A stretch of 40,000 nucleotides of DNA, taken from Cryptomeria japonica (taxonomy: Eukaryota; Streptophyta; Pinopsida; Cupressales; Cupressaceae). Location: contig NW_026729306.1 of assembly GCF_030272615.1 (NCBI RefSeq), forward strand, positions 20,001 to 60,000, read 5' to 3'. The notes under the pieces were generated by a model. That model ran no database searches and had not been told where the DNA came from. It saw only the letters and a program-made list of their open reading frames with translations. A program made the translations under genes and the position numbers. Every line of letters starts with the position of its first letter. Within the stretch, counting starts at the first letter, position 1. This document shows positions 32,689-40,000 of this stretch, in pieces.

Positions 32689-32975
32689 TGTATGCTTCGA
32701 TGGGTCGACTCCCCAGGTTGAGCGCACCGCGCCAACCTCAAAGACCCTACGGTATGGATGAAGTCGGAAGTTGGGTCCGATGACCGATTCGATTAGTAGG
32801 TATGCTCATGAGGTCGGAATTTGGGTCCGATGACCTGCCATGTGCAGGAAGGCGAATGTTGACACTGTGCGTTGCAAGGTGCACACCAAGGCGCTGGTGC
32901 GGTCTTTTTAGTCGAGTTCGGAAGTTGGGGTCGATGTCCTGATCGGAGGTGCAAGCTACACAGGTGTGGGAATCG

Positions 32976-32999
32976 GACAAATAGCTTATATAGGGGAGG
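32976..32999 (+). promoter_or_regulatory. Pol I core promoter-like motif P8
   Basis: The consensus motif, core at 32987-32996, second hairpin at 33027-33048. Confidence 0.75.
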
Positions 33000-33286
33000 T
33001 GTATGCTTCGTTGGGTCGACTCCCCGGGTTGAGCGCACCGCGCCAACCTCAAAGACCCTACGGTATGGATGAAGTCGGAAGTTGGGTCCGATGACCGATT
33101 CGATATGTAGGCATACTCGCGAGGTCGGAATTTGGGTCCGATGACCTGCCACGTGCAGGAAGGCGAATGTTGGCACTGTGCGTTGCAAGGTGCGCACCAA
33201 GGCGCTGGTTCGGTCGTTGGAGGCGAGTTCGGAAGTTGGGGTCGATGTCTTGATCGGAGGTGCAAACTACACAGGTGTGGGAATCG

Positions 33287-33310
33287 GACAAATAGCTTAT
33301 ATAGGGGAGG
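33287..33310 (+). promoter_or_regulatory. Pol I core promoter-like motif P9
   Basis: The consensus motif, core at 33298-33307, second hairpin at 33338-33359. Confidence 0.75.
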
Positions 33311-33597
33311 TGTATGCTTCGTTGGGTCGACTCCCCGGGTTGAGCGCACCGCGCCAACCTCAAAGACCCTACGGTATGGATGAAGTCGGAAGTTGGGTCC
33401 GATGACCGATTCGATATGTAGGCATACTCGCGAGGTCGGAATTTGGGTCCGATGACCTGCCATGTGCAGGAAGGCGAATGTTGGGACTGTGCGTCGCAAG
33501 GTGCGCACCAAGGCGCTGGTGCCGTCGTTGCAGTCGAGTTCGGAAGTTGGGGTCGATGTCCTGGTCAGAGGTGCAAACTACACAGGTGTGGGAATTG

Positions 33598-33621
33598 GAC
33601 AAATAGCTTATATAGGGGAGG
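33598..33621 (+). promoter_or_regulatory. Pol I core promoter-like motif P10
   Basis: The consensus motif, core at 33609-33618, second hairpin at 33649-33670. The downstream stem reads CTCCCTGGG, one wobble weaker than in P7-P9. Confidence 0.75.
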
Positions 33622-33738
33622 TGTATGCTTCGATGGGTCGACTCCCTGGGTTGAGCGCACCGCGCCAACCTCAAAGACCCTACAGTATGGATGAAGTCGG
33701 AAGTTGGGTCCGATGACCGATTCGATACGTAGGCATAT

Positions 33739-34040
33739 TGGCGAGGTCTGAATTTGTGTCCGATGACCTGCCATGCGCAGGAAGGCGGAATTTGGGTCCG
33801 ATGACCGAGTTGATGGCGTGCCATGCGCAGAAAGGCGGAATTTGGGTCCGATGACCGAGTTGATGTTGATGGCCCGCCATGCACAGGAAGGCGGAATTTG
33901 GGTCCGATGACCGATTTGAAGGCGTGCCATACGCAAAAAGGCGGAGTTTGGGTCCGATGACCGAGTTGATATTGATGGCCCGCCATGCGCAGGAAGGCGG
34001 AATTTGGGTCCGATGACCTGACATACGCATGGAGTCCGAC
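33739..34040. repeat. Alternating 50/56-bp repeat (106-bp dimer)
   Basis: Copies of AATTTGGGTCCGATGACC start at 33789, 33839, 33895, 33945 (as AGTTTGGG) and 34001, so spacing alternates 50, 56, 50, 56. The longer form carries an extra GTTGAT or ATTGAT and GGCCCGCCATG; the shorter has GGCGTGCCAT. The element matches the tail of the 311-bp repeat and appears to have amplified from it. Confidence 0.85.
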
Positions 34041-34142
34041 TCGGGGGCCGATGTTCGATTCGATGACTTGCATTGTGGGTAAAGTCGGAAGTTGTGGTCT
34101 TTGACCCGATTCGATGACCAGACTTCGGCTGCTTGAGAATCG

Positions 34143-34166
34143 GACAAATAACTTATATAGGGGAGG
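34143..34166 (+). promoter_or_regulatory. Pol I core promoter-like motif P11
   Basis: GACAAATAACT plus TATATAGGGGAGG, core at 34154-34163. P11-P13 share AATAACT where P1-P10 have AATAGCT. Confidence 0.78.
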
Positions 34167-34190
34167 TAGTGTTCTCGAGCATCCTCCCCC

Positions 34191-34286
34191 CGTGCCCGTT
34201 TATGTCGATTGATGCTGGTGCTCGACTGGTTGGAGCGCTCGGATGCAAAAATCTTGCACCAGGATTTATCGATTGTGATGGACACG
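34191..34286 (+). other. Conserved early-transcript hairpin after P11
   Basis: Arms 34191-34221 and 34256-34286 pair at 25 of 31 positions (21 Watson-Crick, 4 G-T). The 34-base loop contains CGCTCGGAT. The hairpin starts about 32 bases after the presumed initiation site. Confidence 0.75.
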
Positions 34287-34583
34287 GCAAGTCTCCTGAT
34301 TGCTATGCAGGAGCTCATCGTGAATCTCTATGCGGCCTTGGTATGGACTCGACCTGCGGAATGGTTCGGCAATGGTAGTCGCTCCAACACGTCCTTGCAA
34401 TGGCCACAGAGGTGATTCGACTAGAGCTCCAGTCTAGCTTTTGGGTTGCTTGGCGGACTGGTATAGCCGCGATCGAGTTCCGGCCATGAACGTTTTAGAT
34501 AGCTCTTGGGCTTTCTGGGACGGAAGTCGGAAGTTTGGGCTGTTGTCCGATTTGATGACCATTCTTCGGATGTGTGAGAATCG

Positions 34584-34607
34584 GACAAATAACTTATATA
34601 GGGGACT
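34584..34607 (+). promoter_or_regulatory. Pol I core promoter-like motif P12
   Basis: GACAAATAACT plus TATATAGGGGACT, core at 34595-34604. The change from GGGGAGG to GGGGACTG is matched downstream by CAGCCCC at 34621-34627, so a stem can still form. Confidence 0.75.
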
Positions 34608-34630
34608 GTGTTGTCTCACGCAGCCCCCTC

Positions 34631-34727
34631 CGTGCCTCTCTATCTCGACCGATGTTGGTGCTTGAAAGGGTTGGGATCGCTCGGATTTATAAACGTGCAC
34701 CACCATTTGTCGAGTGTGAGGGACGCG
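34631..34727 (+). other. Conserved early-transcript hairpin after P12
   Basis: Arms 34631-34661 and 34697-34727 pair at 25 of 31 positions (22 Watson-Crick, 3 G-T). The 35-base loop again contains CGCTCGGAT. Several bases differ from the P11 hairpin but keep pairing. Confidence 0.75.
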
Positions 34728-35073
34728 GCAGGTCTCCTAAATGCTATGCGGGCGCTCTCTGAGAATCTCTATCCGGCCTCGACACAGACTAGTCTTGCTG
34801 AATGGTTTGGCACTGGTAGTCGATCCAACACGTCGTTGTTGTGGCCGCCTAGGCGATTCGATTCGAGCCCCCGTCTAGCTTTTGGGTTGCTTGGCGGATT
34901 TTGCCCTATCCGCAAGTGAGCTCGGTCCCTAAACGTTCGAGAAACCCGATTGCTATGCGCCGACTCTCTTTCTTGCGAGCCTCCATCTAGCTTTTGGGTC
35001 TCTACGGAACGGAAGTCGGAATCTGGGACCGTTGTTTGATTCGACGAGGCAGACTACGGTTGTGCGAGAATCG

Positions 35074-35097
35074 GACAAATAACTTATATAGGGGAGG
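35074..35097 (+). promoter_or_regulatory. Pol I core promoter-like motif P13, last in the window
   Basis: GACAAATAACT plus TATATAGGGGAGG, core at 35085-35094. It is the promoter nearest the presumed 18S gene and has the most perfect downstream hairpin. No further TATATAGGGG occurs in the remaining 4.9 kb. Confidence 0.8.
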
Positions 35098-35119
35098 TGT
35101 TGACTGGAGCATTCTCCCC

Positions 35120-35213
35120 CGTGCCCCTCTAACTCGACCAATGCTGGCGCTCGAACGGTGGTAGCGCTCGGATTTTCATTGAGCGCCAGCATTGGTCGAT
35201 TTAGAGGGGCATG
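35120..35213 (+). other. Conserved early-transcript hairpin after P13
   Basis: Arms 35120-35150 and 35183-35213 pair at 30 of 31 positions (one mismatch, 35133 with 35200), extended by two more pairs inward. The 32-base loop contains CGCTCGGAT. It is the strongest inverted repeat in the window. Confidence 0.9.
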
Positions 35214-35458
35214 CGAGATTCCCGAATGCTATGCGAGGGCTCTAACGGAAATGTCTATTGGTTTCGGTATGGATGCAATTGCGAGTGGTTCGGCAAAGGT
35301 AGTCGTTCCGATGCGTCCATGTCGTGGCCAAATCGATAATTCGATTTGAGCCCTCGTATAGCATTTGGGTCTCTCGATGTGATTCCGCATTCCAGTCCCT
35401 TTGGGCACTGCTTGAGCCGCATCCCAGGGGGTTCCCTTCCCAATAATCTGCCTCGCAA

Positions 35459-38400
35459 CCCGATTGCTATGCGGTGAGGCTCCTCGGCCGCCTCGGAACT
35501 ATCTGTGTATCAGACGCATCGCGGGATAAGGGGTTGGCAACGGTAGTCGCCCCAAGCGCGTCCGATGCTTGGACCATTCCGAGGCGGCCCTGAAGCCTCT
35601 TCCGTCTAGCCGTTGGGTCCTTCTCGCCGCATCCCTCGCCTCGCACCCCGATTGCTATGCGGTGAGGCTCCTCGGCCGCCTCGGAACTATCTGTGTATCG
35701 GACGCGTCGCGGGATAAGGGGTTGTCACTGGTAGTCGCCCCAAGCGCGTCCGATGCTTGGACCATTCCGAGGCGGCCCTGAAGCCTCTTCCGTCTAGCCG
35801 TTGGGTCCTTCTCGCCGCATCCCTCGCCTTGCACCCCGATTGCTATGCGGTGAGGCTCCTCGGCCGCCTCGGAACTATCTGTGTATCGGACGCGTCGCGG
35901 GATAAGGGGTTGTCACTGGTAGTCGCCCCAAGCGCGTCCGATGCTTGGACCATTCCGAGGCGGCCCTGAAGCCTCTTCCGTCTAGCCGTTGGGTCCTTCT
36001 CGCCGCATCCCTCGCCTCGCACCCCGATTGCTATGCGGTGAGGCTCCTCGGCCGCCTCGGAACTATCTGTGTATCGGACGCGTCGCGGGATAAGGGGTTG
36101 TCATTGGTAGTCGCCCCAAGCGCGTCCGATGCTTGGACCATTCCGAGGCGGCCCTGAAGCCTCTTCCGTCTAGCCGTTGGGTCCTTCTCGCCGCATCCCT
36201 CGCCTCGCACCCCGATTGCTATGCGGTGAGGCTCCTCGGCCGCCTCGGAACTATCTGTGTATCGGACGCGTCGCGGGATAAGGGGTTGTCACTGGTAGTC
36301 GCCCCAAGCGCGTCCGATGCTTGGACCATTCCGAGGCGGCCCTGAAGCCTCTTCCGTCTAGCCGTTGGGTCCTTCTCGCCGCATCCCTCGCCTCGCACCC
36401 CGATTGCTATGCGGTGAGGCTCCTCGGCCGCCTCGGAACTATCTGTGTATCGGACGCGTCGCGGGATAAGGGGTTGTCACTGGTAGTCGCCCCAAGCGCG
36501 TTCGATGCTTGGACCATTCCGAGGCGGCCCTGAAGCCTCTTCCGTCTAGCCGTTGGGTCCTTCTCGCCGCATCCCTCGCCTCGCACCCCGATTGCTATGC
36601 GGTGAGGCTCCTCGGCCGCCTTGGAACTATCTGTGTATCGGACGCGTCGCGGGATAAGGGGTTGTCACTGGTAGTCGCCCCAAGCGCGTCCGATGCTTGG
36701 ACCATTCCGAGGCGGACCCGAAGCCTCTTCCGTCTAGCCGTTGGGTCCTTCTCGCCGCATCCTTCGCCTCGCACCCCGATTGCTATGCGGTGAGGCTCCT
36801 CGGCCGCCTCGGAACTATCTGTGTATCGGACGCGTCGCGGGATAAGGGGTTGTCACTGGTAGTCGCCCCAAGCGCGTCCGATGCTTGGACCATTCCGAGG
36901 CGGACCCGAAGCCTCTTCCGTCTAGCCGTTGGGTCCTTCTCGCCGCATCCCTCGCCTCGCACCCCGATTGCTATGCGGTGAGGCTCCTCGGCCGCCTTGG
37001 AACTATCTGTGTATCGGACGCGTCGCGGGATAAGGGGTTGTCACTGGTAGTCGCCCCAAGCGCGTCCGATGCTTGGACCATTCCGAGGCGGACCCGAAGC
37101 CTCTTCCGTCTAGCCGTTGGGTCCTTCTCGCCGCATCCCTCGCCTCGCACCCCGATTGCTATGCGGTGAGGCTCCTCGGCCGCCTTGGAACTATCTGTGT
37201 ATCGGACGCGTCGCGGGATAAGGGGTTGTCACTGGTAGTCGCCCCAAGCGCGTCCGATGCTTGGACCATTCCGAGGCGGACCCGAAGCCTCTTCCGTCTA
37301 GCCGTTGGGTCCTTCTCGCCGCATCCTTCGCCTCGCACCCCGATTGCTATGCGGTGAGGCTCCTCGGCCGCCTCGGAACTATCTGTGTATCGGACGCGTC
37401 GCGGGATAAGGGGTTGTCACTGGTAGTCGCCCCAAGCGCGTCCGATGCTTGGACCATTCCGAGGCGGACCCGAAGCCTCTTCCGTCTAGCCGTTGGGTCC
37501 TTCTCGCCGCATCCCTCGCCTCGCACCCCGATTGCTATGCGGTGAGGCTCCTCGGCCGCCTTGGAACTATCTGTGTATCGGACGCGTCGCGGGATAAGGG
37601 GTTGTCACTGGTAGTCGCCCCAAGCGCGTACGATGCTTGGACCATTCCGAGGCGGCCCCGAAGCCTCTTCCGTGTAGCCGTTGGGTCCTTCTCGCCGCAT
37701 CCCTCGCCTCGCACCCCGATTGCTATGCGGTGAGGCTCCTCGGCCGCCTTGGAACTATCTGTGTATCGGACGCGTCGCGGGATAAGGGGTTGTCACTGGT
37801 AGTCGCCCCAAGCGCGTCCGATGCTTGGACCATTCCGAGGCGGCCCCGAAGCCTCTTCCGTGTAGCCGTTGGGTCCTTCTCGCCGCATCCCTCGCCTCGC
37901 ACCCCGATTGCTATGCGGTGAGGCTCCTCGGCCGCCTTGGAACTATCTGTGTATCGGACGCGTTGCGGGATAAGGGGTTGTCACTGGTAGTCGCCCCAAG
38001 CGCGTCCGATGCTTGGACCATTCCGAGGCGGACCTGAAGCCTCTTCCCTCTAGCCGTTGGGGCTTTCTCGCCGCATCCCTCGCCTCGCACCCTGATTGCT
38101 ATGCTGTGAGGCTCCTCGGCCGCCTTGGAACTATCTGTGTATCGGACGCATCGCGGGATAAGGGGTTGGCAGTGGTAGTCGCCCCAAGCGCATCCGATGC
38201 TTGGACCATTCCGAGGCGGCCCTGCAGCCTCTTCCGTCTAGCCGTTGGGGCCATCTCGCCGCATCCCCCACCTCGCACCACGATTGCTATGCGGTGAGGC
38301 TCCTTGGCCGCCTCGGAACTATCTGTGTATCGGACGCATCGCGGGATAAGGGGTTGTCACTGGTAGTCGCCCCAAGCGCGTCCGATGCTTGGACTATTCC

Positions 38401-39788
38401 GAGGCGGCCCTGCAGCCTCTTCCGTCTAGCCGTTGGGGCCATCTCGCTGCATCCCCCACCTCCTCGGCCGCCTCGGAACTATCTGTGTATCGGACGCATC
38501 GCGGGATAAGGGGTTGGCAGTGGTAGTCGCCCCAAGCGCGTCCGATGCTTGGACTATTCCGAGGCAGCCCTGCAGCCTCTTCCGTCTAGCCTTTGGGGCC
38601 ATCTCGCCGCATCCCTCGCCTCGCACCCCGATTGCTATGCGGTGAGGCTCCTCGGCCGCCTGGGAACTATCTTCGTATCGGACGCATCGCGGGATAAGGG
38701 GTTGTCACTGGTAGTCGCCCCAAGCGCGTCCGATGCTTGGACTATTCCGAGGCGGCCCTGTGGCCTCTTCCGTCTAGCCGTTGGGGCCATCTCGCCGCAT
38801 CCCCCACCTCGCACCCCGATTGCTATGCGGTGAGGCTCTTCGGCCGCCTTGGAACTATCTTCGTATCGGACGCATCGCGGGATAAGGGGTTGTCACTGGT
38901 AGTGGCCCCAAGCGCGTCCGATGCTTGGACTATTCCGAGGCGGCCCTGCAGCCTCTTCCGTCTAGCCGTTGGGGCCATCTCGCCGCATCCCCCACCTCGC
39001 ACCCCGATTGCTATGCGGTGAGGCTCCTCGGCCGCCTTGGAACTATCTTCGTATCGGACGCATCGCGGGATAAGGGGTTGTCACTGGTAGTCGCCCCAAG
39101 CGCGTCCGATGCTTGGACTATTCCGACGCGGCCCTGTGGCCTCTTCCGTCTAGCCGTTGGGGCCATCTCGCCGCATCCCCCACCTCGCACCCCGATTGCT
39201 ATGCGGTGAGGCTCCTCGGCCGCCTTGGAACCATCTTCGTATCGGACGCATCGCGGGATAGGGGGCTGTCACTGGTAGTCGCCCCAAGCGTGTCCGATGC
39301 TTGGACCATTCCTAGGCGGCCCTGAAGCCTCTTCCGTCTAGCCGTTGGGGCCTTCCCGCCCCATCCCTCGCCTCGCACCCCCGATTGCTATGCGGTGAGG
39401 CTCCTCGGCCGCCTTGGAACCATCTGTGTATCGGACGCATCGCGGGATAAGGGGTTGGCACTGGCAGTCGCCCCAAGCGCGTCCGATGCTTGGACCATTC
39501 CGAGGTGGCCCTGAAGCCTCTTCCGTCTAGCCGTTGGGGCCTTCCCGCCCCATCCCTCGCCTCGCACCCCGATTGATATGCGGTGAGGCTCCTCGGCCGC
39601 CTTGGAACTATCTGTGTATCGGACGCATCGCGGGATAAGGGGTTGGCACTGGTAGTCGTCCCAATCGCATCCGATGCTTGGACCATTCCGAGGCGGCCCT
39701 GCAGCCTCTTCCGTTTAGCCGTCGGGGCCTTCCCGCCGCATCCCTCGCCTCGCATCCCGATTCCTATGCAGTGAGTCTTCTCGGCCGC
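35459..39788 (+). repeat. 188-bp tandem repeat array, about 23 units
   Basis: Units phase at CCCGATTGCTATGCGG (35459 and about every 188 bp after). One unit near 38458 lacks 28 bp across that landmark, and one near 39370 has one extra base. Each unit contains ATCGGACGC, GGGATAAGGGG, GGTAGTCGCCCCAAGCG, ATGCTTGGACCATTCCGAGG and GTCTAGCCGTTGGG. Variants cluster: CCTGAAG units on the left, ACCCGAAG at 36.7-37.5 kb, GTGTAGCC at 37.67-37.87 kb, and CCTGCAG with TCTTCGTATCGG on the right. It lies downstream of all Pol I promoters and is probably transcribed spacer. The ~70-94 codon frames are repeat artefacts. Confidence 0.95.
35674..35777 (+). other. 13-bp inverted arms within each 188-bp unit (example)
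   Basis: GGCCGCCTCGGAA at 35674-35686 is the exact reverse complement of TTCCGAGGCGGCC at 35765-35777, with 78 bases between. The right arm can equally pair with the next unit's left arm 84 bases on. In units reading GGCCGCCTTGGAA the pair becomes a U-G wobble in RNA. One arm is broken near 39121 (CCGACGCGG). Confidence 0.85.
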
Positions 39789-40000
39789 CGCGGAACTATA
39801 CCTGTTATTGCTACTGCATCCTTCGGCTGGTAACCTCCTCTGCCGCCTTGGAACGTTCTCTTTGTCGGACGCGTCGCGGGATAAGGGGTTGGCACTGGTA
39901 GTCGCCCCAAGCGCGCCCGATGCATAGACCGCTCCGAGTCGACCTTGCTTTCAGCCTCTCACATGCATAGACCTCTCTGAGTCGACCCTGCAGCCTCTCA
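39789..40000 (+). repeat. Degenerate end of the 188-bp array
   Basis: Recognisable blocks remain (GCGGGATAAGGGGTTGGCAC near 39875 and GGTAGTCGCCCCAAGCGCG near 39897), but the phase landmark is lost and new sequence appears (CTGTTATTGCTACTGC, then CATAGACC(G/T)CTC repeated). The 18S gene is not reached. Confidence 0.8.

Larger units (their letters stand above)
32567..33788 (+). repeat. Four 311-bp promoter-bearing repeats (P7-P10)
   Basis: Units start at 32567, 32878, 33189 and 33500 with GGTGCGCACCAAGGCGCTGG or close variants, and carry promoter cores at 32676, 32987, 33298 and 33609, exactly 311 bp apart. Each contains GAAGTTGGGGTCGATGTC upstream of the promoter, then GGTTGAGCGC/GCGCCAACC, CCTCAAAGACCC and GAAGTCGGAAGTTGGGTCCG downstream. 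The spacing is double the 157-bp unit minus 3, so the unit may derive from a diverged dimer that lost one promoter. Confidence 0.93.
34041..35458 (+). repeat. Three diverged 440-490 bp repeats with P11-P13
   Basis: Promoter cores at 34154, 34595 and 35085 are 441 and 490 bp apart. Each is followed by a large hairpin, then a block with (A/G)ATTGCTATGC or a close variant, GGTAGTCG(C/A/T)TCC and often GTCTAGCTTTTGGG. These blocks also occur, in the same order, in the 188-bp repeat that follows. This region therefore links the promoter repeats to the 188-bp array. P13 is the last promoter in the window and the best candidate here for the gene promoter, although one further right cannot be excluded. 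Confidence 0.85.

Noticed and set aside
31869-32783. ~250-300 codon repetitive open frames over the 52-bp array
   Set aside because: The repeat unit is not a multiple of three, several frames on both strands are open across it, and the peptides are pure repeat translation.
35569-39774. Series of 70-94 codon open frames in the 188-bp array
   Set aside because: Each begins at a non-ATG (TTG) codon, ends within the next repeat and differs only as the DNA repeat does. This is a tandem repeat, not a gene family.
35459-39788. Cryptic Pol I promoters in the 188-bp repeat (ATCGGAC, 14 bases, GGGG, as in P1-P13)
   Set aside because: The spacing matches, but TATATA is replaced by GGATAA, and the segment aligns better with the GGTTCGGCAATGGTAGTCG block well downstream of P11. 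The resemblance is probably accidental.
35459-39788. CRISPR-like array of regular repeats
   Set aside because: The whole 188-bp unit repeats, with no unique spacers, in a plant nuclear ribosomal context.
39789-40000. Start of the 18S rRNA gene at the right edge
   Set aside because: No TACCTGGTTGATCCTGCCAG or other 18S start is present; the sequence is still degenerate 188-bp repeat.

Overview
The window is plant nuclear ribosomal DNA spacer. I find no protein-coding gene. Two signals identify it. The first is four complete plant-type 5S rRNA genes on the minus strand, each closed by a T-run terminator. The second is thirteen plus-strand copies of the plant RNA polymerase I core promoter motif (TATATAGGGG) at 30.9-35.1 kb. 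No 18S, 5.8S or 25S sequence is present, so the link to a 35S/45S transcription unit rests on the promoter motifs; the 18S gene should lie beyond the right edge and a 25S gene beyond the left. 5S genes linked inside the 35S spacer (L-type arrangement) are known from bryophytes, ferns and allies, some gymnosperms and some Asteraceae. From memory, opposite-strand 5S was reported for Podocarpus, and same-strand for Ginkgo and Ephedra. A gymnosperm is therefore a reasonable guess, but the sequence does not prove it.

Layout. (1) 1-29486: a tandem array of a ~7.92-kb unit: units 2 and 3 complete, unit 4 truncated by the array edge, unit 1 a shorter variant. Each unit holds GC-rich modules (A-F, roughly 0.36-1.04 kb) packed with GTGCGCAC-type palindromes and divided by a ~75-bp AT-rich boundary element, then the 5S gene, an A-rich block and a C-rich minisatellite. 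(2) 29487-30690: the minisatellite continues to degenerate, ending the array. (3) 30691-34040: spacer-promoter region with 157-bp promoter repeats (P1-P6), a 52-bp minisatellite, four 311-bp promoter repeats (P7-P10) and a 50/56-bp alternating repeat. (4) 34041-35458: three diverged 440-490-bp repeats with P11-P13, each followed by a covarying 31-bp-arm hairpin. (5) 35459-40000: about 23 copies of a 188-bp repeat with its own 13-bp inverted arms, probably external transcribed spacer or promoter-proximal spacer.

Transcription is inferred to diverge: Pol III 5S genes read leftward, Pol I promoters read rightward, with 2.7 kb between 5S copy 4 and P1, mostly C-rich minisatellite. The repeats show strong local homogenisation and clear traces of unequal crossing-over. 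If the whole window is one intergenic spacer, it exceeds 40 kb, which would be exceptionally large. The many long open frames on both strands are by-products of stop-poor GC-rich repeats and are not annotated as genes.
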